Source: Glebionis coronaria (taxonomy: Eukaryota > Streptophyta > Magnoliopsida > Asterales > Asteraceae). From it: a stretch of 64,000 bases of DNA. A program made the position numbers and the translations under genes. The DNA lies in NCBI GenBank assembly GCA_025667525.1, contig CM046880.1, positions 596,122,952 to 596,186,951 on the forward strand, read 5' to 3'. Positions 1-11,503 of the stretch are shown piece after piece. Each line of letters starts with the position of its first letter. Position 1 is the stretch's first letter. The notes beneath the pieces were generated by a model. It saw only the letters and a list, made by a program, of their open reading frames with translations. It ran no database searches and was not told where the DNA came from.

Positions 1-1240
1 ATTAACTATTAAAACTTATTTTAAAACTAATGTATTTAAGAAAAACTAAGTGTAAACGTTTAAGTAATTAAGAAAATAAAAGTGCAAACTAATATAAGTG
101 TAAATAAGACTAGTTGCAAATTAACCTTAATGACTAAAATTTGAAAACACGACACGTATAGAAAGCAAGCGCAATTGGCAAAAGCATTGATTTGTGAATG
201 GAAAATAGGTTCTGTTTGACTCTTACACACGTCTTTTTTTGTGTTTCAAGAAAACTCAACAGCAACATTGACAAAACTAATAATGAATGTGCAGACAAAC
301 ATAGAAGATCTACGTTATGTTAAAAAAAGATCTACGTTGATAAAAAAACTAGTAATAAACCACTAGATACTACTGTAATATATCATCACAAAATTCAAAT
401 CCCATCGAATACCAACATGACAGTATCCGAATCAAAAACTTCAAACATCATACCAAAACTACTATCTTAGACCGAAGATCAACCTATCAAACTTCCTTTT
501 TATTAAACGAAAATAAGATAAGATCCTAACAAACGAATTTAAAAAGAAATAAAAAGAAACTGAATTCTTTGCTTCATTAATATATCCGAATCACAAAACT
601 TAGTCTTCGAAATCAAACTATCTTCAATAGACAAAAACATTTAATCCGAATGTAAAGTTAAATTTTATAAAAAGTTGAGTTTATGAAAAATACAAGAAAA
701 CTAACTTAATCTAAATCTATGATTGAAAAGAAAAGAAAAACATACAGAAAGTAACATATAAAAAAACTGCGTATGGTATATGCTCTCTCAGATCTGATCT
801 ACATAAAAGAGGTTATCTCTTTTTTTGGAGCTTGGTGGGTTGGACATGGGCTTTCCTTTTTTTCATTTCATTTGGGCCTTGTGGCTGTTGTTTGATTTCA
901 TTCCCACGAAACAAAAAAAATGGCTACACTTTTGATATGGCTTCACGTATCAATCTTGGGCCAGCATTATTGAGTAGCATATTAATGGGTCGGTCTGATC
1001 CATATAAATAGTGTCGGATCGGCCCAATAAAAGGTTAAAGCATCGTCGGACTCGATTTTACGTCTTCTTTCCAATTCTCGTGTCCATTTTGCTCTTTGGC
1101 TTCGTTTCTTGTGATTTCTTTGATATTCGTACCTACACACGCACAAACAACAAAACAATCATATATGTGGAAATATTGATGATTATTTATCCTTAAGCAC
1201 GTTTTACGAGGAAATATGATGTGTAATTAGAGTCACATCA
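1..1240 (-). mobile_element. 3' LTR (partial) of a non-autonomous LTR element
   Basis: This stretch is a close direct copy of 5811-7051. On the minus strand it begins with TGATGTGACTCTAATTAC at 1240 and runs off the left edge of the window, so its end is not visible. A purine-rich tract (AGTAGGGGGTG on the minus strand, 1241-1251) lies directly before it, as a polypurine tract should. That fixes the element on the minus strand with this copy as its 3' LTR. The copies differ by many scattered substitutions and small indels, so the insertion is not recent. Confidence 0.75.
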
Positions 1241-1574
1241 CACCCCCTACTAAACAATTGTCGTTTCCTCACGCAATGCTAGAATAAAGTATAAAGCAAC
1301 TCTGTTTTTCATTTATGAAAAGCATTTATTCACTTTGATAATAATATATGTGTAAATGACATAATGTATCGCTTTCATTATTCAAAAATAAATTTTAGGA
1401 TCACAAAATTTGAATAGGTTCATCGTCCTCAACTTTTCACTCTTTCCATGCCAAACTCAAAAACAAGATCATTGTTAACAACAAGTTCTCATGTTAAGAC
1501 CACTTATATAAGACATTTGTGTAGAACTCCTTCTCCATTATTCCTAAGTTGTATCTCTAGATTTTAAGGATTGT

Positions 1575-2060
1575 CATTCACCCGTAGGCTCATTTGACTT
1601 ATTTATAATTATTAGTCCAAAAATGAAGGCAGAACGGTGTAAACCCGACACTTAGAACCTAACCTTATCCTCAAAAACCGTTGTCAATAAAGAAAGCCCA
1701 TATCAAGGATAATTTAACACGATTTAGGAAATAAATTCCCGGATTTGAAATTTGGACATTAGAACTACTTATTATTTGTTCCTCCAAAGTCATGTTGACT
1801 TTATAGTGGAGTCAGCAACATTTACATCATATACCCTTAGGCTCTTTAAGGTGTAAAAGTGTTCCTAATCTATGATCCACGCCCTAAGGCTCCTTGAACC
1901 ATAAACAAGGGAATTGACATTTATTATCAATCCACACCGTAAGGCTCCTTGAAATAATGATGAAGCAATTTTTATTAAACACTTACCATGCCATACACCC
2001 TAAGGCTCTAATGACAAGGCTCGTGCTACAGGTCCTACACCCAAATGCTCTTTGAGATCA
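1575..2060. repeat. diverged repeats with an AGGCTC core
   Basis: Within the non-coding part of the element, the core (g/t)(t/a)AGGCTC, often followed by CTTGAA, recurs near 1585, 1838, 1886, 1941, 2002 and 2016. The later copies are spaced by roughly 55-60 bases. They look like an old, decayed tandem array in the region preceding the 3' LTR. No coding potential is visible. Confidence 0.4.
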
Positions 2061-3380
2061 TGTTTTAATTGATTCTTTTTTATTTATGATATATATAGTA
2101 GGCCAAATTTCGCAATCCCATGGTCTGAATACCTCTTACTTAGTGGTTATGAGCCACCTTAGTCGGAAGTCCTCAACGTTGGCACCCTCAATGTGTTCTT
2201 GCTTTAATTACAACGGAAATAAAAGAGCCGGTTAAGAGCTAAAATATCGAACCTAAACCGGAAAAATCTTCATTTATTAAGCAATTAAATATTCAACTGT
2301 GAAGAAAGAGCCAGAAAAACTCATATAAAGAATAATTAACTTTAAAACTTATTATCAACTCTATCATCTCTCGTTCTCCACAATTTATAATCTTAAATAA
2401 TGAGACTCGTGGATGCTTAGACTAATAAACCAATTAAGGTCTACATGGTTAAGGAATGAGCTAAGGTAAAACCGGTCGAGTCAAAAACTATTCTTATTTT
2501 CACCAACGGAAAGCTTACATTCGTGTCAAAAACACTTATTAAAATATGAAAAAAAAATTATGCAATTTTAAGCACATTTTTGAAAAACGGAGTACGTGAA
2601 GAGAATGAACAAAAGGAAATTCATATCGATAGATACCCCCATACTAAAACCAAACATTGTCCTCAATGTTTCAAGTCTAAGGGTATAATACTCCCAAACT
2701 AGAGACGAAGAGCCGAATGCAAAATTCTAGCATGGAAAGGGTATGACGCAAATAATTAAAAGCCGTTTATTAATTATGCTAATAAAAATAAGCGTTAGTA
2801 AAGGATATAATCATCGGATATCAGATGTCTTAAATGAAGGATCGAAACTCGAGTGACATGTGATGAAAACGAACTCGAGAGTCTTCGATATATGAGAAAC
2901 CTAAACTCACATCACAAACGAAACACGAGAAACAAATGAAAGAGCACAAGCCCTTCACATTAGAAATAAGAAAGAAGATATAATGATAAGCATGGGAATC
3001 TCCCCCATGAGGCACCTCATTTTTGGTAACCGAGTCATTAGCTCGACTCGATCCCCGAATTCATTCATCCTTGGGGAAGCCTCTAATGTCGATACCGGAA
3101 TCAAAAATCTTGTCCTCGTTCCCGGAGTACATTAATAAGTGAGAGGTCAGGTGATAAGTCATGAAAGGTAATAAGGTCCTCTCAACATGCGAGAAGTATG
3201 TAAAGTCATCATCCACGGGAGGTGGGGTGGGCAAAAAAATAAAATGCCATCCCCCGAGGACATTTGATGGTCACTAGACGGCATAGCCGTAAAGGTATCA
3301 ATCATAGAATAATCAATGTCACCTCCCGGGTCAAAGCACTCATCCTCAATAATGGTCTCTAAAGTATGGGATGAAAGGTT

Positions 3381-4581
3381 CTAGGGAGGGGGACTCGGGA
3401 CATTATCTTCATTCGTCAAATTATCGAAAATGAGAATGTCCCCCTCCGTGTAATCATCATCAATACCCAGTGGTATTGAGAGAATGTCGATTTCCTTGAT
3501 AAATGGGTCATTACTCTCAACGGGAGTAAGAGACGGGGGTAAAGATTCGATAAGAGGAGTAGAATTCAACGCTTCAATTTTAGCAATAAGAAGATTAACT
3601 TTTAATAATTTCTTGCGAAGAATAAGGTCTTCCACCTCATCTAAAGGAGCAAGTTCATCGGTGAACTTCTCGTAAGCCGGAGAAAATAAATCGACACCGA
3701 CCTCATCTCCCGGTGGAAATGGGTAAAAAGGAGAAATTTCAAACGTGAAATTATCATAGCATGGAGGAATGTCATCATTAAGAGAATGTTCGGCGGTGAA
3801 CTTCTCATAAGATGCATCACGAGAATCTATAAGAGCGGCCTCGTCGGTAAGCTCATCACAAGTCGTCACATCACAAACCTCATCTAAAAATTTGCCGAGA
3901 TGAAAATCACTAATCTCACTCGATATATCACTAACCTTAGACTCACATGGGATTGGAACAAAAGTCTCAACACTAGGATTAGTGCTAAGGTTCTCGTCCC
4001 CCGTGGTGAGAGAGTCTAAAGTTTCCTTAGTAGGAAAATTGAGAGTAGGAGTAGTAATCTCAGAAGATGGTTTGAGATCAAAAATATCATCCTTGTCATC
4101 ATCATAACAATATGGAATCACAGAGACATGGAGGTATAAGCACTAGATACTTGCTCTTGTCGATTTTCGTCTTGCAATTTTTCGCTAAGGCTAACTAAAC
4201 CTTCATGAACTTTTAGAAGTTGATTCGAAACAGTTCGTCACTCATTCCGAAAGAAGGCTGATGATCGAGGGTGTAATGTGGGGGCTCAAAATTATCAAAA
4301 CCGGAATTATAGCACGTATCGGGCTCATAATAATTCATCGGTTGACAAGACAGAGAAAAACCCACAATTCTTGCAACACGGGTATAGAGAAAAACCCGGT
4401 GCATCGTGCGGATAAGTATCCCCATATATGCAAGAGGGGGAGATAATTTCATTAGAGGTGAAGTACGAATTGATCGCATTGCACGATGAACAATGTCCAA
4501 ATTGTAAATTGTGGAGATCTCTTCCGCACCGCTCGCATGAACACTATTGACATGATTGAAAACCATACAATGGTCTCCCAC
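3381..4581 (-). pseudogene. broken accessory/gag-like ORF of the LTR element
   Basis: Two minus-strand open stretches (4581-4213 and 4121-3381) lie in different frames. A third frame between them (about 4220-4123) also reads through with plausible residues (HEGLVSLSEKLQDENRQ). Together they look like one coding sequence broken by at least two frameshifts. The upstream piece has the DTCYNSGFDNFEPPHY-type segment I associate with the N-terminal region of non-autonomous plant Ty3 elements. The downstream piece is acidic and Ser/Thr/Pro-rich with no recognised fold. No catalytic motif is present. Family assignment is by resemblance only. Confidence 0.4.
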
Positions 4582-4990
4582 ACCCTACGCAATAGACATA
4601 CGAATCCATGAAGAATTAAAAATGAGAGAGGTTGAGAAAAAGAATTATAGAAAGAAAGAGAAGTGGAAGATAAGAATTAAACGATAAGAGGGTGAGGAGA
4701 GAAGAATTAAACATGATAGAGGATAAAGAGGAATAATTTTGAAATTTTTTTTAAGAAAATATTATAATATAATATACTATATAAAACTATATATAATATA
4801 TAATATATAGCTAAAGAAAACTAAAATCGACAAGAAAAATATTTTTGGATTTTTCTAAATGATATATATAGTAATAAAGAAAATAAAATAAGAAAATATT
4901 TTTTTATTGATTTTATAAATATTTTTAAATATAATATTTACAACAAGTCGAAAACACAACTAAAGCGTTGAAATCGTACTACCCTCCCTG

Positions 4991-7051
4991 ACAGCGGGCA
5001 AGGGCAAGGGTCGAATTTGAAATCTTCGTTAAAGTCGTGTCATAAACTTGAATGAAAAGAAAAGAGAATGATTTTGAATATTTAAAACTACTAATTTAAA
5101 TGACTATTAATATAAAGATATAAAATGATAAGAATGACAATTATATAACAATAAAAAAACGAAAGAAATATAAAATAATGCTAACAATAATAAAGATTCT
5201 AAACTATATGCTTATCAAGTGGAGTAATTTATTCAACAAGTGTGGATTTTTATTTTTCAGTTGACGAATTAATAATTCTATAAAAATATAATTTCTCACA
5301 ACGGTCGTTTTTATTGAAATGACATTTTTACAAAAATATTAATTTCTAAATTGATACTCAATCATTTCTTCGAATTTTGCTCTTTGAAATAACCAAGTCT
5401 CAATTTAATCTAAAGAAAATCACTAATCAACAATATTTTAAATCCATACTCATATCACAAATCACCGCCACTCAACAAGCTTAAACAAACTACTCGCTAA
5501 TCATCGCAATCACAATAATAAACAAACAACAACTAAGCATTTGACCATTAAAAGTAATAAACTTTAAGCTAGATATTGAAAAAGGAAAGAACTTTAGTAC
5601 CCGTGGTCCGAAGAAAAACGCTCTAAAAAAATCAACATAACCAACAAAATATGGCCCGTAAAGTACACGGCCTCTCAAATCAAATTAATCAAATTAAGCT
5701 CCTCGTCAAAAGTGATGAACCGGATACACCGAAATTACAAGAAAACAAACATCAACGACAATTAGACTAAACATCATTTTTAAAATTATATTTTAGAAAG
5801 TCTAATTTTTATTAACTATTTATACTTATTTTAAAACTAATTTATTTAAAAAAAACTAATTGTAAACGTTTAAGTAATTAAGAAAATAAAAATGCAAACT
5901 AATATAAGTGTAAATAAGACTAGTTGTAAATTAACCTTTAATGACTAAAATTTGAAAACATGACACATATAGAAAGCTAGGACAATTGGCAAAAGCATTG
6001 ATTTATGAATGGAAAATAGGCTATGTTTGACTCTTACACACATATTTTTTTTTGTGTTTCAAGAAAACTCAACAGCAACATTGATAAAACTAATAATGAA
6101 TGTGCAGACAAGAGAACTACATTATGTTAAAAAAAAAGATCTACGTTGATAACAAAACTAGTAATAAACCATTAAATACTACTATAATATATCATCACAA
6201 AATTCAAATCCCATCGGATACCAACATGACAGTATCCAAATCAAAAACTTCAAACATCATACCAAAACTACTATCTTAGACCGAATATCAACCTATCAAA
6301 CTTCCTTTTTATTAAACGAAAATAAGATAAGAGCCTAACAAACGAATTTAAAAAGAAATAAAAAGAAACTGAATTCCTTGCTTCATTAATATATCCGAAT
6401 CACAAAACTTTGTCTTCGAAATCAAACTATCTAATAGACAAAAACATTTAATCCGAATGTAAAGTTAAAATTTATAAAAAGTTGAGTTTATGAAAAATAC
6501 AAGAAAACAAACTTATTCTAAATCTACGATTAAAAAGAAAAGAAAAACATACAAAAAGTAACATATAAAAAAACTGCGTATGGTATATGCTCTCTCAGAT
6601 ATGATTTACATAAAAGAGGTTATCTCTTTTTTTTGGAGCTTGGTGGGCTGGACATGGGCTTTCCTTTCTTTTTCATTTCATTTGGGCCTTGTGGCTGTTG
6701 TTTGATTTCATTCCCACGAAACAAAAAATGGCTACACTTTTGATATGGCTTCACGTATCAATCCTGGGCCAGCATTATTGAGTAGCATATTAATGGGTCG
6801 GTTTGACCCATATAAATAGTGTCGGGTCAGCCCAATAAATGGTGAAAGCAAGGCCGGACTCGATTTTTCGTCTTCTTTCCAATTCTCGTGTCCGTTATAC
6901 TCTTTGGCTTCGTTTCTTGTGATTTCTTTGATATCCGTACCTGCACACGTACAAACAACAAAACAAGCATATATGTGGAAATGTTGATGATTATTTATCC
7001 TTTTTAAGCACGTTTTACGAGGAAATATGATGTGTAATTAGAGTTACATCA
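4991..7051 (-). mobile_element. 5' LTR of the non-autonomous LTR element (left limit uncertain)
   Basis: On the minus strand the LTR starts with TGATGTAACTC at 7051. The part 5811-7051 is matched by 1-1240. The remainder toward 4991 cannot be tested because the other copy leaves the window, so the inner boundary is inferred from the weak primer-site candidate near 4990. The 600 bases at 5100-5700 are AT-rich with no credible ORF. Confidence 0.5.
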
Positions 7052-7263
7052 GTCGGTTACAAAGAAGGATCTAGAAGGTATCTGGGTACTTTGAATGTTA
7101 AAATGATTATGATAAGTGTTATTGGTTTGTATTAATGATTAAAACTTGTTTTTTGAGCTTTATCACAACTAGGGTTCGAAAGGTATATTAGCACCCTTAA
7201 CTCTACTCATTCTACATGAAAAATATTAGTATACAATAACACACAACGATCTGCTATCATTTT

Positions 7264-7628
7264 TGTTGGGAACTATAGACTTTGAGTTGATATGACAAAA
7301 TAGATAAAAAGACGAAGGACTTGATAGCAAAATAGTTAGCTTAGTTAGTAAGCTAGGGTTTGTATGTAACGCCATTACCACTATTATATAAAAGGTGTTA
7401 GGCACCATGTTTATTCATTCATTCCAATACAATGTAAACCAAAGTGTGTGTGTGTGTTCCTCTTAGCGTCAAGCCTATAAGGCGCCTATGATTAATAGTT
7501 AGCTTATTAGTAAGCATCTTAATGGTAATCTTTATTAGTGAAAAACTTGTCTCTGATTATGATTGTCTTGATTCTTATTCGGTTGTTTATGTTACAATCA
7601 TGTTGAGTCTACATCTATGGACTCAACA
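7264..7628 (+). mobile_element. orphan Ty1/Copia-type 5' LTR
   Basis: The segment starts TGTTGGGAACTATAG, ends GGACTCAACA, and contains a TATA-like CTATTATATAAAAGG (about 7379-7393) followed by a (TG)n tract (7444-7457). Two bases after its end comes a PBS. No matching 3' LTR and no Copia protein-coding sequence follow, so only the 5' end of an element survives. Confidence 0.65.
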
Positions 7629-7630
7629 TG

Positions 7631-7642
7631 TGGTATCAGAGC
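7631..7642 (+). other. primer binding site (initiator Met tRNA type)
   Basis: TGGTATCAGAGC is complementary to the 3' end of plant initiator tRNA-Met and is the standard PBS of plant Copia elements. It lies two bases downstream of the LTR end at 7628. Confidence 0.75.
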
Positions 7643-9289
7643 TTGTTGGCTCTCGGTCTGGTGATCTACAAGGTTTTCAGTTAAGGTTATTTTTCTGTTT
7701 TTCAATAAATAGATTGGTGCTCCTACCGATCTAGGGTTTTCCCAACAAACCTTAGATGATTTGATTGTGTTGTTGCTGATATTTTAATGTTGCTATCTTT
7801 GATCAGGAAAATAAGAACATGTTCTTGTGTGACATTAATAAACATAAATAATGGCAGAAGATTTGGGTTCTTGGATATTGGTACATGTTTAAATAAATGG
7901 CTATCAGAAGTAACAATACGTGACATAAAGTGATGGACATGTGGTTGTACCACGTGTGCATTCATCAAGGGATGGATTATGGTCAAATATGTCAATATTA
8001 TATAAAGAGATCATGGCTGCGTGAGTTTTTGGAGTACTGGTTCATTACCGATTTGAGGATATGTGCTAAAGCGTGTTTTTGGAAGCAAATATGGTATGGG
8101 TTTCGTCATATGCTATTCTTCAGTGATACAGTTATATGGAACAGATTTTATGGGTTGCATGAATGTGTACAATGGTTATGGTACGTGCTTTAGTTTCCCT
8201 CTTTGACGTGGTATATATTGCTCAAAATATATGGAAGTGATTGGCTATGTTACTCCTGATCTTTCGGGATTGGAATAATTATTCATATATTTTGACATGG
8301 TTAATTTTTGTGGGTTGCAATATCGTTGATTTTGAATCCATAATTTAAGGGATGCTGACCATGTGATATACATGGAATATGTATATTGTGCGTGATTTAT
8401 AGAGGGTACACTAGTTTTGATGGGAGAGTTTTGGGAAACACGTTCTAAAATTCCTGAATTGTAGGGAATCTAATTACTCCTTTCATGTCTCCTACATATT
8501 AAATGTAGAGGTGAGATCCTTATAGAACCCCATCCAAACAAGGAAGAAAAGAACACATCTCAACCACACAATAAATCTTCATCTAATGGTTAAAGTTCAT
8601 TCAACCAACCATATATAAACCCATAAAAAACACAACAATCCATCATTTACTACAATCACTTTCTCTCTCTAAAATCACACACACACCCTATTACCCACCA
8701 ACCACTCGTCGAAGAATCATTAACTATGGTCGGTGACTCATCGAATCCAATTCAGAAATAATAAAAAACGTCTCCGGGCACCTTAACCCGCCAACCCTAA
8801 CTGGAATCACAAATAAAATTCGCCGGACAATAGTAAATCTCGCCAAAAAATATCACAACTGATCTAAAAAAACTATTAGTTTCTCTCAACAAAACACACA
8901 CAAACACGCACTAAACTACCTGGTAATTGTAAAACATGAGATCTTGATTTGTTAAAAGTTGTTGAGAAACCAAGATCTATGAAAAATTAATATATGTGAT
9001 TGTTAAAAATGGTTGAAAATTAATTAAAAGAGATACTTTATGTTCGGATCTTTAATTTTGGTGGGTCAATGCTTAAGAAAATGGTTCCTTTCAATTGGCA
9101 TATGGTTAAGCTAACTTTTTGTCGTGTATATATATTTCCTAATTTGTACTATATTAAATTTCACTAATATGATTTTTGTAAGGGCCACTATTCTAACCAT
9201 TTTCTTGTTATGATGCAACTTTCAGTAATTCGATTCTTGTTTTATATATTTTGCTTTTAAAAAGAAGACTGAACCAAATCAATATAGAT
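7643..9289. other. spacer without a supportable gene
   Basis: The stretch is AT-rich with short ORFs only (the longest plausible one, 7930-8193, shows no family motif). It may include degraded interior of the orphan Copia element. A TATA-like TATATAAA (8612-8619), a CT-rich stretch (about 8659-8672) and a 12-amino-acid ORF at 8726-8761 resemble a gene start or an old LTR promoter, but no gene follows. Confidence 0.4.
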
Positions 9290-10770
9290 TTTGATTTATG
9301 AAAGAGAATCACATGTGATTTTTGCAAAATCTCATGTGACTTGCTCTTTGTTGTTATAAATTGAACCATGTCATAATACGTTTTAATTTATAAACAAGTG
9401 CATCACATGTCATTTTGGTTAAATCACATGTGATACAAAAATTAAATGTGATTTGCTTTTTGTTTTGTTGTGTTTTTGTTATGAGAAAAAGAAAATCAAA
9501 TGTGTAACTAAATCACTTGTGATTCAGAGTTGATATAGAAATGGCAATGATAGATTATCAGGATTGTTATTGAGAGTATAACTATTAATTTGTTGTAACA
9601 TTCTTTTATGAGAATCACATATGATTCGTGTGTAAATCACATGTGATTCGCATACCAAATCACATGTGATTTGCATATCAAACATGCGTAAGAATACAAC
9701 ATACAAAGCAACGAAAATGCTTATGACTTGAACATGTCTTTTTCATTTATGATTTTTATAAAACAAAAGCACATCAGATTCACCCATTCATATTAACCAA
9801 GAATCATTATTCGTATATATCATTATGAGAAAACGTAAATGTTTTGCGATTTGCTCTTTGTTGTTGTTAACTCAATCAAATTCGATTGTGCTTTGATCTA
9901 GAAAAAAAATAAATCACACATGATTTAATTGTGCTCTTAGGTTCTTTAACAAGAATCATATGTGATTCATACGCTAATCACAAGTGATCAATGTAGAATC
10001 ACATGTGTCCCATGTATGATTCATATAAATTAAGTGTAATCACACTTGATTCGTATGAATTACATGTAATTCTTCGTATAAATCACATGTGATTCGTATA
10101 AATCACACGTGATTCGTATAAATCACATGTGATTCGTATAAATCACAACGTAAAACATAATCACATGTAATTATCACCCAGTCACATGTAATTCAAGCAA
10201 AATTGCATGTGATTAAAAAAATCACATGTAACTCAAATACAAATTTGTTTTATATATTTCACATAAATGACAATAGACACATTAATATATTGACATAATT
10301 ACATGAGATTCAAACAAAATCACATGTGATTCATCTAAAGTTGGTTTGTTAGAAAAAGTTATAGTTTCGGAATGCTTGAATCCCATTAACTTCAAGAAAA
10401 ATTATATGTATTTATCATGGGATCATATGTAATTCAAGTAGAATTACATGTGATTCAAACAAAATCACGTGTAATTCAGAAGCCAATTTGTGTTATATAT
10501 TTTACATGAATGACAATAGATATTTTAACATATTAAAAAAATTACATGTGATTCAAACAAAATCACATGTGATTCATCTAAAGTGGGTTTGTTAGAAAAA
10601 ATTAAAGTTTCAAAATCACATGTAATGCAAAATCACAAGTAATTATCATCGAATCACATGTAATTCATGTAAAATTACGATTCAAACAATATCACATGTA
10701 ATTTATGTAAGGTTACACATGATTCAAACAACATCACATGCAATTCAGAAGCCAATTTGTTTTATATATT
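9290..10770. repeat. palindromic minisatellite array (ATCACATGTGAT)
   Basis: More than 30 perfect or degenerate copies of the 12-bp palindrome ATCACATGTGAT occur here. At 10080-10148 they form a regular array of 20-bp units (palindrome plus TTCGTATA). Longer units are superimposed: blocks beginning AATTTGT(T/G)TTATATATTT recur near 10242, 10485 and 10754, each carrying the same order of palindromes. The core contains CACATG or CACGTG E-box sequences. No ORF of interest overlaps it. Confidence 0.8.
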
Positions 10771-10908
10771 TCGATATCCATATGGAAATGTAACGATCGG
10801 CTGGCCATTGTTTAGCTAAAAACCTGAAAAGGTAGTTTTTATAGCCATCATGCACTGCACATTGCAAGAAAGAAGCCACAAACTATGCTTGAAAAAAACT
10901 CTACTACA

Positions 10909-11434
10909 TGTTGATCCCAAAGTCAGATCTTAAACCTTAATAGCTTGTTTAAGGGTTGTGATAGAGAGAAAGAATTCAATCTAACACTAGAGAAACTTTG
11001 CAAAGCAAAGTAACTAAACAAGATGCGGAATGTAATGTTTAGCACAAGAACAAATGAGATTCAAACGTTGCACTTTAATATATCAAAAGATATACGAATA
11101 CCCAAAGTGGTATTAGGGTTTACAAAACCTTAAAGTAATAATAATGAAAAACGAAATGAGAAAGACACACATTGCATGCTAACCTAGTGAGTCCTTTTAT
11201 AGATGCAAGGACCCACGTACAAGATCACTACTAACAAACTATGGAAAGTATTAAGGAATAATAACTGAAACGCGTAAATATCTATTCCATGTTTATCTTG
11301 ACAACAGGGCCTTTGACTTCAGCAGGGGAACGGATCCCCCTGCCTTTGTTATTTAGCAGGGGGAACTTACTCTAGCAGGGGTATGAATAATCAACTAGCA
11401 GGGGAAACAAGTAAGCATAGATTTATTCCCAACA
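10909..11434 (-). repeat. 3' LTR of the 11.5-kb Copia element
   Basis: 526 bp, identical to the other LTR except at two sites (C/T in the context TCAAA[C/T]GTTGC, and A/G in GACA[A/G]CAGGG). Read on the minus strand it begins TGTTGGGAATAAATC. The AGCAGGGG motif occurs four times within the first 120 bases of U3. Confidence 0.95.
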
Positions 11435-11450
11435 ATCCTCCCCTAAACTT
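11435..11450 (-). other. polypurine tract
   Basis: The minus strand reads AAGTTTAGGGGAGGAT directly before the 3' LTR. This is the expected plus-strand primer for reverse transcription and confirms the element's orientation. Confidence 0.85.
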
Positions 11451-11503
11451 GTGCTTTCCCCTAAAGACAAGTTTCTGAATAAATGCTAGTTTGATGAGGA
11501 TGC

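Larger units (their letters stand above)
1241..4990 (-). mobile_element. internal region of the decayed LTR element
   Basis: This region between the two LTR copies contains no recognisable reverse transcriptase, integrase or protease. Only broken gag-like or accessory reading frames are visible (3381-4581). The remainder is AT-rich and non-coding. At about 4981-5010 the minus strand reads CGCTGTCAGGGAGGG, faintly like the tRNA-Asp-type primer site of Athila/Tat Ty3 elements; this is weak evidence. A large retrotransposon derivative that depends on another element for replication fits best. Confidence 0.5.

Noticed and set aside
7631..7642. tRNA-Met gene signal (also 21867, 36696, 46755 and 62884)
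   Set aside because: These are 12-13-base primer binding sites beside LTRs; no cloverleaf sequence surrounds them.
7930..8193. 87-codon + strand ORF in the spacer
   Set aside because: No domain, no promoter or splice context, composition like the surrounding non-coding DNA.
9290..10770. CRISPR-like array
   Set aside because: Repeats are short degenerate palindromes with no uniform spacers, in plant nuclear DNA without cas genes.
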